A DNA stretch of 11,609 bases from Bacteroidota bacterium. GTDB taxonomy: Bacteria; Bacteroidota; Bacteroidia; Chitinophagales; Chitinophagaceae. Positions within the stretch are counted from its first letter, which is position 1; every line of letters begins with the position of its first letter. A program made the position numbers and the translations under genes. The stretch is taken from the NCBI GenBank assembly GCA_021780705.1, contig JAJXYG010000225.1, positions 1 through 11,609 of the forward strand, written 5' to 3'. The notes below the pieces were generated by a model, which made no database searches, was not told the DNA's origin, and saw nothing but the letters and a program-made list of their open reading frames with translations. Below, one piece after another: positions 5,016-11,609 of this stretch.

Positions 5016-7868
5016 TTATAATCCCAGGGTTGCATTTCCGATAAAGATTTCTGTTTTGAGACAACCCTTCCCGTAGGGGGAAGGTAGCATGGGTTTGGGA
5101 GGAATCTGACCGGAAGGCAGGGCAGATACTTCCCAGCCCCTCTGCTTCTGCTGGCTGGACATCCAAACTGCTGCAGTGCCCTGCCAGGTTTTCACCTTGG
5201 AATTGGAAATTAAATGAAAATCAAAATGATGGGACCCCCCACCTGAAACTACCACTGAATAAGTGGCCCAGCTTCCGGATTGCTGCTGCAGGCTTGCTTT
5301 TGCGTCCCTGCCATCCACTTTCAGGTCCAGTTCGGGAAAAGCCTTACCGAAAAAGGAAGAATCCGGCTTTAAAAAGACAATGAACCTGGAGGTAACTGAG
5401 GACCGGGGAAGTTCCAAGGTCGTCTGGATGTCACCGGGTTCCCAATGCTTTTTGTAGGAAATCCCGGGACCATTACTATCCTGGCCAGACAGACTAAAAT
5501 TTACCGGATTTACCCTTCGGCCGTCAATTTTTAAATACCCAACCTTACCAGGGTTGAGCAACTTCGGCGCTCCCTCCACCTTCAACACATGAATTTTCCA
5601 ATTACTGGCTGATTCTTCCTGACTTTCATAAGTCACTCCAGCCAGCAGTGGTTTCCTTGCATTTTGAAGAGGATAGACCTCATAGATGGCCGCTTCATAA
5701 CCCTGAAGGGGAACCGTGATGGCGGCACCGGCTGAATATAATTGGGGAGAGATCCAATGGGTCGGGTAAATCCTTTCAAGGACTAAATTGCTGGCGGAAG
5801 CCTCCAAACCCTGAGAAGGAGACAGTTGCATGGTGATCTGCTGGGATTCCATTTGGGGATTGCGAATGGCGATAATCCCGCTGTCTGCTCTGAAATGCAC
5901 GTACCCATAGGCTTCTCCGCGGGTAGGATCTCCACCGATCATATAGGTCTTGTTTAAAATATCAAAGCGATCCTTTGCCCAGGCCAGGGATTTACTTAAG
6001 GCATTCCATTCTCCTGAATTCAGGATATCGGGGGAGATATATAGTTCATACATCGTTACCCCTCTGCCAAAATAAAATGCGACATCATCAGTGAACTTAT
6101 CCAATGGGTCATCCTTGCCTCCCACGGTTTCCAGGCTTCCCTTAATGATTCCGTGTGTCATCAGATTTCCCACCGGAAACCATACGTCCTGGTTATGAAA
6201 ATCATCATAGAGGACAAAGTCTTTATAGGTAACTGCCCCGTCCCGTTCATTCACAGAAGGTACATCTGCAAAGCCATAATCGGCACCCTGCATCCAAATC
6301 TGGTTGGCGTACTGCAACCACCAGGGGCTCATCCAGGTACCGGAAGTGATATTGAGAAATTCGTGAGGATTGACAGCCCTCACGGCTTTGCACTTAGCAA
6401 AAAGGCTCTCCAGGGCGGCTCTCCTGGATAAATATCCGACCGGGTGACCGTTACCCGGTTCACTGGAGGAGAACTGGATTCCATCCCACTTGAAATAGCC
6501 AACTCCCTGCCGGGCAAAGTCCGTGGTCCTTTTTTCAAGCAAGGCGCTGTATTTGGGGCCTGCAATGTCCATCATTGCGTCATTCGGTGTATGGCCTACG
6601 GTCTCATAGCCATGGGCTTTCATCCAGTTGATCCGCTTCATACGGAAAGAATATCCTCCCGTGGGACCAAACCAAAGACCCAGTGTGGTACCCAGGGGAT
6701 TCAGGGCATCCACGATGGGTTTCACCCCATGCGGGAAGGTAGAGGTGCGCATCTGCCAGTCGCTTTCATAATTGTCCCACCCATCATCCAGCACAAAAGC
6801 ATCCAGATGGATCCCATAGGGTTCAATCATGTTCTTTTTGAACAGATCGATAATATGAAGAATATTTTTTTCATTCATGACATGATCAGGCTGTACCCCG
6901 GGGTACATAGGGGAACGCAGGTCATACCAGCTGTTATACAAGGCGTAGGGTCGGTTCGGAGCGACCTGGATATCAGGCAGGTAATTAAAAAACCAGTCCT
7001 TTACATAATGATTGGGGGCAAGTCCTTCCACCGTCCAGTCACTTTCCACCCATTGATTGCGTACCACCTTCCCAATGAGTTCACTGCAATTAATTTCCAG
7101 GGTATTTTCATTTTTTCTTTCCAGCCGGTTGGTTGCCGCCGGGTATTCCACAGCGAAGAATACGCCCCCATGAGAAAAATCCGCCGCACAAGGTTGCCCA
7201 AATTCTCCGCGCTTTACCAGGTTGACCGATTCTCTTTGATCATCCGTGCTGCCTCCTACCTGCTGGTAGGACAGGCTGCTTTCCTCTCTCATCTGGTAAC
7301 CTCCCGCACTCACCTTCGGCTCTTCCACAAGTCCCCTTCGGCACACTATGGCCTGAAGCCAGTCCTTTTCCAGGGTTGTATCTATTACCGAGATTTTTCT
7401 TCGAGTATAAAATTTACCCGGTAACAATTGATAGGTCAGCCTCAACTGGATTGTATTGTCGGGATTGAGAGGGGTGAAGTCTAATTCAAGTTCTTTACCT
7501 CCCCCATCCAACTCCTTAAAATCGGACTTTACATACCGGTAATCCTTTTTGGAGAAACTCACCTGGAGGTCCCCGTTAAAGGTCTTGCCAGGCGCACTCC
7601 AGTCCGTCCACATCATGGAAAGCGCATAATCCCCATCTGCATAGACCGAGTGATCCTGGTTGTGATAGCGGGCTAGCCAGGCTTTGTTGCCTTCCAACAA
7701 TTCTCCCTCCAATAAATTATTTTTTACCATTACCTGTTGGGTGATTTCATCATTGGAAAGTGAAAATATTTGAAGGTCCCCTCTCTGCACATAATTTGTG
7801 GTAACGGCTTGACTGAATCCTGGCCCAGCAAATGAGGCCAGCAATAGCAGTGAAAAAAAATGCTTCAT
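5016..7868 (-). CDS. Secreted GH36-like glycoside hydrolase (clan GH-D), atypical active site
   Basis: Seen: 950 residues. A Sec signal peptide (MKHFFSLLLLASFAGPGFS-Q, cut about 19/20) predicts export. An N-terminal beta-sandwich (about 20-300) is followed by a TIM barrel (about 310-650). In it, FVLDDGW (D361-D362) and GLWFGP match GH36; FKWDG (460-463) supplies the expected nucleophile Asp462; Asp530 in WMQGAD is 68 residues later, close to the 70-residue nucleophile-to-acid/base spacing I recall for bacterial GH36 enzymes. C-terminal beta-sandwich segments fill about 690-920. Known: GH36 enzymes mostly remove alpha-galactose, with retention. Odd: the usual C-x-SGGGR-x-D loop before the acid/base is replaced by SGTWMSPWW (507-515), so alpha-galactosidase activity is not assured. 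No SusC/D genes adjoin it. The last ~22 residues read through a palindrome. The ATG at 7868 starts the signal peptide; a longer in-frame start at 7913 would bury it. Confidence 0.85.
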   Translation of the reverse strand: MKHFFSLLLLASFAGPGFSQAVTTNYVQRGDLQIFSLSNDEITQQVMVKNNLLEGELLEGNKAWLARYHNQDHSVYADGDYALSMMWTDWSAPGKTFNGDLQVSFSKKDYRYVKSDFKELDGGGKELELDFTPLNPDNTIQLRLTYQLLPGKFYTRRKISVIDTTLEKDWLQAIVCRRGLVEEPKVSAGGYQMREESSLSYQQVGGSTDDQRESVNLVKRGEFGQPCAADFSHGGVFFAVEYPAATNRLERKNENTLEINCSELIGKVVRNQWVESDWTVEGLAPNHYVKDWFFNYLPDIQVAPNRPYALYNSWYDLRSPMYPGVQPDHVMNEKNILHIIDLFKKNMIEPYGIHLDAFVLDDGWDNYESDWQMRTSTFPHGVKPIVDALNPLGTTLGLWFGPTGGYSFRMKRINWMKAHGYETVGHTPNDAMMDIAGPKYSALLEKRTTDFARQGVGYFKWDGIQFSSSEPGNGHPVGYLSRRAALESLFAKCKAVRAVNPHEFLNITSGTWMSPWWLQYANQIWMQGADYGFADVPSVNERDGAVTYKDFVLYDDFHNQDVWFPVGNLMTHGIIKGSLETVGGKDDPLDKFTDDVAFYFGRGVTMYELYISPDILNSGEWNALSKSLAWAKDRFDILNKTYMIGGDPTRGEAYGYVHFRADSGIIAIRNPQMESQQITMQLSPSQGLEASASNLVLERIYPTHWISPQLYSAGAAITVPLQGYEAAIYEVYPLQNARKPLLAGVTYESQEESASNWKIHVLKVEGAPKLLNPGKVGYLKIDGRRVNPVNFSLSGQDSNGPGISYKKHWEPGDIQTTLELPRSSVTSRFIVFLKPDSSFFGKAFPELDLKVDGRDAKASLQQQSGSWATYSVVVSGGGSHHFDFHLISNSKVKTWQGTAAVWMSSQQKQRGWEVSALPSGQIPPKPMLPSPYGKGCLKTEIFIGNATLGL
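5065..5084. repeat. G/C-rich palindrome inside the 3' end of the GH36-like gene
   Basis: CCTTCCC (5066-5072), loop GTAGG, GGGAAGG (5078-5084): a perfect 7-bp stem within codons 929-935. It encodes PSPYGKG in a tail that looks unlike the preceding beta-sandwich. A related hairpin lies at 8094-8114, on the other side of this gene. This may be a small interspersed palindromic element that became part of the coding end; two copies alone do not prove it. Confidence 0.4.
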
Positions 7869-7958
7869 CTTTGGATAATTGATTATTTCAGTTAATGCGC
7901 AAGCGGAAACCACGCAATCAAAGGTTCCTGTCTTGATAAATAAAGCTCATCCTCTCGC

Positions 7959-7980
7959 AGCCTAATTATTTGTTCAGGCT
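7959..7980. promoter_or_regulatory. Inverted repeat AGCCT/AGGCT in the GH36-like gene leader
   Basis: AGCCT (7959-7963) and AGGCT (7976-7980) flank a 12-nt A/T-rich loop; extending outward gives 6 of 7 paired positions. It sits between the candidate promoter and the start codon, so it would be transcribed as a stem-loop in the leader. A second inverted repeat follows one base away. Confidence 0.3.
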
Positions 7981-7981
7981 T

Positions 7982-8000
7982 CAAAGTAACAAATACTTTG
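7982..8000. promoter_or_regulatory. Perfect 19-bp inverted repeat, candidate operator for the GH36-like gene
   Basis: CAAAGTA, spacer ACAAA, TACTTTG: two perfect 7-bp half-sites. It begins 28 bp downstream of the minus-strand -7 box at 8028, in the region where a repressor would block transcription. Half-site length and spacing fit a dimeric helix-turn-helix regulator. No regulator gene is encoded beside it, so the binding protein is unknown. Confidence 0.45.
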
Positions 8001-8027
8001 GTGTATCACATCCCCGCTTATAATTTC

Positions 8028-8057
8028 CAAAAATAAGAAGCGTATTAGAATTACAAA
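8028..8057 (-). promoter_or_regulatory. Bacteroidota-type promoter for the GH36-like gene
   Basis: On the minus strand a TTTG -33 box (8054-8057) is followed after 18 bp by TATTTTTG (8028-8035), an exact TAnnTTTG -7 box. Both elements and their spacing match the Bacteroidota/Flavobacteria consensus. Transcription would start near 8020, giving a leader of about 150 nt that contains the inverted repeats at 7959-8000. Confidence 0.6.
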
Positions 8058-8093
8058 TTATTAACTTTAAATCCGGGAGCAGAGCATCTCCCC

Positions 8094-8114
8094 TTCCTAC
8101 CCGCTAGGGAGGAA
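8094..8114. repeat. Hairpin in the 5' leader of the MazG-like/helicase cassette
   Basis: TTCCT-A-CCC, loop GCTA, GGGAGGAA: an 8-bp stem with one bulged A, ending 28 bp before the ATG at 8143. Together with the preceding CCC it resembles the palindrome at 5065-5084 (shared CCCTTCC and TAGGG blocks). It may act as a leader RNA structure or be a copy of a short interspersed repeat. Confidence 0.4.
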
Positions 8115-8142
8115 AAGAATCTATCACCTGAAAGAGTAAAGT

Positions 8143-8472
8143 ATGACAGATATCGAAGCCATCACTCAGGAACTCATCGATTTTCGAAATGAGCGGGACT
8201 GGGAACAATTTCATAATCCAAAGGATTTGTCGATCGCTCTTGCCGCAGAGGCGGGGGAATTACTGGAACTATACTTATGGAAGCATCCCCAGGAGGCCAA
8301 TCCCGAACGTGTGAAGGAGGAACTGGCGGATGTATTTGCATTTGCGTTTCTGCTGGCTGAAAAATATGGATTCGACGTAAAGGAAATTATCAGGGAAAAA
8401 ATCCTTATAAACCATGCAAAATATCCCGTGGAAAGATCAAAGGGGTCTGCAAAAAAATATAATGAACCTTAA
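8143..8472 (+). CDS. MazG-like nucleotide pyrophosphohydrolase (DCTPP1/dCTPase type)
   Basis: All-alpha NTP pyrophosphohydrolase, predicted to split a (d)NTP into the monophosphate and pyrophosphate in the cytoplasm. Seen: 109 residues. The metal-binding pairs are E36-x-x-E39 (EAGELLE) and E60-x-x-D63 (EELADV), as in MazG/DCTPP1 enzymes. Strong DCTPP1-like blocks flank them: ERDWEQFHNPKDL (17-29) near the start, ELYLWK (42-47), and the C-terminal KYPVERSKGSAKKY (93-106). These conserved Trp/His/Tyr residues line the cytosine pocket in DCTPP1, so dCTP or a modified dCTP is the best guess for substrate. Its TAA is 3 bp before the ATG of the nuclease-helicase gene, so the two are almost certainly translated from one mRNA. 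The ATG at 8143 follows an A-rich leader without Shine-Dalgarno. Alternative: general housecleaning of damaged nucleotides, unrelated to the partner. Confidence 0.93.
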   Translation: MTDIEAITQELIDFRNERDWEQFHNPKDLSIALAAEAGELLELYLWKHPQEANPERVKEELADVFAFAFLLAEKYGFDVKEIIREKILINHAKYPVERSKGSAKKYNEP

Positions 8473-8475
8473 ACG

Positions 8476-10335
8476 ATGATCGTATACCAGTCCACCAAGG
8501 ATCAATTTACCCAAGACGTTTTTGATGACAAAATAGAAGTGAAGATCCTTGAATTCTTCAAGAAGAATTTACACCGCTCCACCGCTGCAAACGAGATTGA
8601 TTCATGGAGGGATTCCATGCAATACATGGAAAGGGTCTTAAGGGATGAGGCCATACCGAAAAATTGCGGGGTTGCCGTAGAATACCAACTTCCTCAGTCT
8701 GGGAAACGAATTGACTTCATTTTAACCGGAACGGGGGAAGACCTAAAGGAATATTGCATCATCGTAGAACTCAAAAGATGGTCGGAAGCCACGCTTTCTT
8801 CTAAAGATGCCATCGTGGAGACCCGTGTGGGCAGACATTATGGAGAATTTCCACACCCATCATACCAGGCATGGTCCTATGCCAGCCTGCTTTTCCATTT
8901 CAATGAAACGGTCGCCACCGATCAAATTCAGCTGAAGCCGTGCGCCTATCTGCATAATTATGTACCTGACGGAGTGATTACCCATCCTCATTATAGAACA
9001 CACCTGGAGAAAGCACCGGTTTTTCTGAAAGGAGATGCAGCAAAACTCAGGGATTTCATAAAACAATTTGTAAGGTACGGGGATACCGGTCAAATACTCT
9101 ACCGTATAGAAAATGGCAGGATTCGTCCTTCCAAAATGCTGGCAGACAGCTTGGCATTCATGTTAAAAGGAAAAGAGGAATTTGTAATGATAGATGACCA
9201 AAAGGTTGTTTTTGAAAGTGCTTTGTCCCTTACCAACCGAGATTCTTCGGATAAGAAGAAGGTACTGATTGTCAAAGGGGGACCTGGTACCGGAAAGTCG
9301 GTAGTGGCAGTTAACCTCCTGGTTGAACTAACCAAAAGAGGGATGGTAACTCAATTTGTATCCAAGAATGCAGCTCCAAGGGCTGTATATGAAAGCAAAT
9401 TGACTGGCGCCATAAAGAAAAGTGAGATATCCCATTTGTTTAAAGGATCTGGGGGTTTTTACAATTCTAAGTCCAATATTTTTGATGTCCTGATTGTGGA
9501 TGAAGCCCATCGGTTGAATGCCCATTCAGGTCTTTACGGGAACTTGGGTGAAAACCAGATCAAGGAGCTCATGGAAGCGTCCAGGAGTTGTATTTTCTTT
9601 ATCGATGAAGATCAAAGGGTAACACTGGATGATATCGGAACCGTGGATGAAATCAGGAAATGGGCCAAAAGACTGGGGACTGATGTGGAAGAAAGAGAAC
9701 TGGCCTCACAATTCAGATGTAATGGATCTGATGGATACCTGGCCTGGCTGGACCATACTCTCCAGATCAGGGAAACCTCCAATACTACCTTAGATGGAAT
9801 CGATTATGACTTCAAAATCTTTTCTTCACCCGTAGAATTGAAGGAGCAGATTCTTGAAAAAAACCGAGTCAACAATAAATCACGTATGGTAGCTGGCTAT
9901 TGCTGGAAATGGAATAGCAAAAAGAACCCTGGTTTGAATGATGTGATCATTCCGGAATTCAAATTCAGGATGAAATGGAACCTTACCACTGACGGCAGCC
10001 TTTGGATCATTGCCCCGGAGTCGGTCAATGAGATTGGATGCATCCATACTTGCCAGGGACTTGAGGTGGATTATATTGGAGTCATTATTGGACCAGACTT
10101 GATTGTGAGAAATCGCCGGGTATTTACGGTGCCTTCCGCGAGAGCCTCTTCCGACCGTTCAGTACGTGGACAAAAAAACCTATTAAAAAACCACCCTGAG
10201 AAGGGGCGGTCCATACTGGACCGCATTATTAAGAATACTTACCGTACGCTCATGACCCGGGGGATGAAAGGATGCTATGTGTACTGCACCGATAAGGAGA
10301 CCGAGGTATATTTCAGGAGTTGTATCGGTGAGTGA
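8476..10335 (+). CDS. PD-(D/E)xK nuclease-like domain fused to a Schlafen-group-3 (DUF2075) helicase
   Basis: Seen: 619 residues, no signal peptide, cytoplasmic. N-terminal domain (about 20-200): D80 (KRIDFIL) and E98-x-K100 (IVELKRW) form a PD-(D/E)xK arrangement, D-x17-ExK, as in restriction-type nucleases. Helicase domain (about 240-615): Walker A GGPGTGKS (268-275, Lys274), Walker B with DEAH (LIVDEAH, 339-345), a motif III-like FFIDEDQRV, RELASQFRCNGSDGYLAWL, a UvrD-like late motif IHTCQGLEVDYIGVIIG (523-539), and the terminal TRGMKGCYVYC (594-604). This is the DUF2075 family (Pfam PF09848, Schlafen group 3 helicase), SF1-like. Known: DUF2075 proteins often carry nuclease domains, and Schlafen relatives act in antiviral responses. 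Its role here is inferred: nucleic-acid cleavage or remodelling, probably in defence or repair. All key residues are intact. It follows the MazG-like gene by 3 bp and converges with gcvP. No clear terminator follows. Confidence 0.93.
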   Translation: MIVYQSTKDQFTQDVFDDKIEVKILEFFKKNLHRSTAANEIDSWRDSMQYMERVLRDEAIPKNCGVAVEYQLPQSGKRIDFILTGTGEDLKEYCIIVELKRWSEATLSSKDAIVETRVGRHYGEFPHPSYQAWSYASLLFHFNETVATDQIQLKPCAYLHNYVPDGVITHPHYRTHLEKAPVFLKGDAAKLRDFIKQFVRYGDTGQILYRIENGRIRPSKMLADSLAFMLKGKEEFVMIDDQKVVFESALSLTNRDSSDKKKVLIVKGGPGTGKSVVAVNLLVELTKRGMVTQFVSKNAAPRAVYESKLTGAIKKSEISHLFKGSGGFYNSKSNIFDVLIVDEAHRLNAHSGLYGNLGENQIKELMEASRSCIFFIDEDQRVTLDDIGTVDEIRKWAKRLGTDVEERELASQFRCNGSDGYLAWLDHTLQIRETSNTTLDGIDYDFKIFSSPVELKEQILEKNRVNNKSRMVAGYCWKWNSKKNPGLNDVIIPEFKFRMKWNLTTDGSLWIIAPESVNEIGCIHTCQGLEVDYIGVIIGPDLIVRNRRVFTVPSARASSDRSVRGQKNLLKNHPEKGRSILDRIIKNTYRTLMTRGMKGCYVYCTDKETEVYFRSCIGE

Positions 10336-10512
10336 ATATTTTAGTAATCATCAGTTGGCTTATGCCAGGTCTAACTGGAAAAAATCATTATCCCATTTTG
10401 TTATTGCCTTCACACTGAGATGTTTCTGATAAATAGACAGTTACCCGGCTACTTCGATTGAGTAAATTCCTCGAATAACCCAAGTTTTAGCAAAATAAAT
10501 CTGATTAAGGTC

Positions 10513-11609
10513 TTACCCATTTATTGCATAAGACTCTACCGGCTCACAGGTGCAAATCAGGTTTCTATCCCCATAGGTATTATTGACCCTGCTTACCTGG
10601 GGCCAGAATTTATTCTGTAACAGGTAGCTCGCAGGATATGCTGCCTTGGTACGGGAATAGGGATGATTCCATTCATCAGAAGTTACTTCCAGGAGAGTAT
10701 GAGGTGCATTTTTCAATACATTATCTCTGGAATCGGCCTCCCCGTTTTCAATTTCACATATCTCTGAATAAATAAGGATCATTGCTTCACAAAACCTATC
10801 CAGTTCCGCTTTGCTTTCACTTTCTGTAGGCTCAATCATTATCGTCCCGGCTACCGGAAAACTTAAGGTTGGCGCATGAAATCCATAATCCATCAGCCTT
10901 TTGGCTACATCCTCTGCTTCTATACCGGCACTTTGTTTGAAGGGACGAAGGTCCACAATGAATTCATGGGCACATGTACCGCCTTTACCCGTATACAGGA
11001 TTTTGAAATATTTTTTCAACCGGGCTTTCATATAGTTGGCATTGAGAATGGCATAGACTGAGGCCTTCTTCAAACCACGATTGCCCAACAACTTGATATA
11101 GGCATAACTGATCAGCAGGATGCTGGCAGAACTATACCGGGTAGCACTGACCATACCAGCCCCCCCGGGTCTTCCTGGCAGAAACGGAGCGAGCTTTTCA
11201 TTCACGCAGATCGGTCCCATCCCCGGGCCTCCCCCTCCATGGGGTATGGCAAAGGTCTTATGCAAATTGAGATGGCATACATCTGCCCCAATATAACCTG
11301 GAGAAGTAAGCCCCACCTGGGCATTCATATTGGCCCCATCCATGTAAACCAATCCACCAAATTCATGGACGACTTCACAGATTTCACGGATCGTTTCCTC
11401 AAATACGCCATGAGTGGAGGGGTAAGTGACCATCAGACCAGCCAGTACCTCTTTGTTTTTTTCGGCAATGGTTTTCAGATCCGCCATATCGATATTGCCC
11501 TCTGCATCGCATTTAACCACCGCAACCTTAAAGCCTGCCATTACCGCAGAAGCGGGATTTGTGCCATGAGCCGAAACGGGAATTAAAATCACATCCCGCT
11601 TCAAATCTC
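10513..11609 (-). CDS. gcvP: Glycine dehydrogenase (decarboxylating), P-protein, C-terminal part (partial)
   Basis: PLP-dependent P-protein of the glycine cleavage system; decarboxylates glycine and passes the aminomethyl group to lipoyl GcvH. Seen: about 364 residues to the TAA at 10513-10515, open at the right window edge, so about the last 38% of the usual ~950-residue protein. Diagnostic blocks: [13 protein letters not shown], the PLP-Lys motif [17 protein letters not shown] (Lys codon at 11257-11259), [27 protein letters not shown], the C-terminal [20 protein letters not shown], and [18 protein letters not shown] near the end. The reading frame runs to 11607 without an in-frame start needed, as expected for a gene continuing outside. 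Converges with the nuclease-helicase gene, 177 bp apart. The PLP site and glycine-rich loop look intact. Single-chain type rather than the split GcvPA/GcvPB form cannot be decided from this part alone. Confidence 0.97.
   Translation of the reverse strand, partial: DLKRDVILIPVSAHGTNPASAVMAGFKVAVVKCDAEGNIDMADLKTIAEKNKEVLAGLMVTYPSTHGVFEETIREICEVVHEFGGLVYMDGANMNAQVGLTSPGYIGADVCHLNLHKTFAIPHGGGGPGMGPICVNEKLAPFLPGRPGGAGMVSATRYSSASILLISYAYIKLLGNRGLKKASVYAILNANYMKARLKKYFKILYTGKGGTCAHEFIVDLRPFKQSAGIEAEDVAKRLMDYGFHAPTLSFPVAGTIMIEPTESESKAELDRFCEAMILIYSEICEIENGEADSRDNVLKNAPHTLLEVTSDEWNHPYSRTKAAYPASYLLQNKFWPQVSRVNNTYGDRNLICTCEPVESYAING

Noticed and set aside
6444..7424. 326-codon open frame on the plus strand inside the GH36-like gene
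   Set aside because: It lies antisense to a gene with clear catalytic motifs and signal peptide; its translation has no recognisable domain and looks like a frame shadow.
8062..8069. TAACTTTA as a plus-strand -7 box for the MazG-like/helicase cassette
   Set aside because: It matches 7 of 8 positions but has no TTG element upstream, and it overlaps the stronger minus-strand promoter.
10352..10384. Possible terminator after the nuclease-helicase gene (CAGTT...AACTG with a nested GGC/GCC stem)
   Set aside because: The arms are short, the pairing needs a 6-nt asymmetric bulge, and no T run follows on either strand. The 177-bp convergent gap 10336-10512 shows no other clear feature.

Overview
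The window looks like a chromosomal segment of a member of the Bacteroidota, probably free-living and aerobic; I cannot fix the class. Reasons: start codons lack Shine-Dalgarno sequences and sit in A/T-rich leaders, two upstream regions carry the Bacteroidota-type -7 box (TAnnTTTG), and the gene content fits (PorT-type outer-membrane barrel, WXXGXW lipoprotein, secreted GH36-like glycosidase). There are no rRNA or tRNA genes, transposases, CRISPR arrays or phage genes. Base composition looks moderate and even throughout.

Layout. Positions 1-2015 (minus strand) hold a tandem set read right to left: a PaiB-type FMN-binding protein, pyrF 11 bp later, then a glutaryl-CoA-dehydrogenase-like acyl-CoA dehydrogenase cut by the window edge. 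A YigZ/IMPACT-family gene (2253-2861, plus) diverges from this set and converges with a 3-hydroxybutyryl-CoA dehydrogenase gene (2847-3752, minus), their 3' ends overlapping by 15 bp. Positions 3922-4927 (plus) encode two envelope proteins, a small WXXGXW lipoprotein and an outer-membrane beta-barrel. A near-perfect bidirectional terminator at 4989-5012 separates them from a 950-residue secreted GH36-like glycosidase (5016-7868, minus). That gene has a convincing promoter and inverted repeats in its leader.

The most interesting region is 8143-10335 (plus). It is a tight two-gene cassette, separated by 3 bp: a dCTPase/MazG-like nucleotide pyrophosphohydrolase, then a protein joining an N-terminal PD-(D/E)xK nuclease-like domain to a Schlafen-group-3 (DUF2075) SF1-type helicase. 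A nucleotide-pool enzyme with a nuclease-helicase suggests anti-phage defence or nucleic-acid stress response, but this is inference. The window ends inside gcvP (glycine cleavage P-protein, minus strand), of which the C-terminal ~364 residues are present.

How the genes relate. The acyl-CoA dehydrogenase and the hydroxyacyl-CoA dehydrogenase could act two steps apart in glutaryl-CoA/crotonyl-CoA oxidation (lysine or tryptophan breakdown), although they are not in one operon. pyrF and gcvP are housekeeping genes. The GH36-like enzyme stands alone, without SusC/SusD partners in the window.
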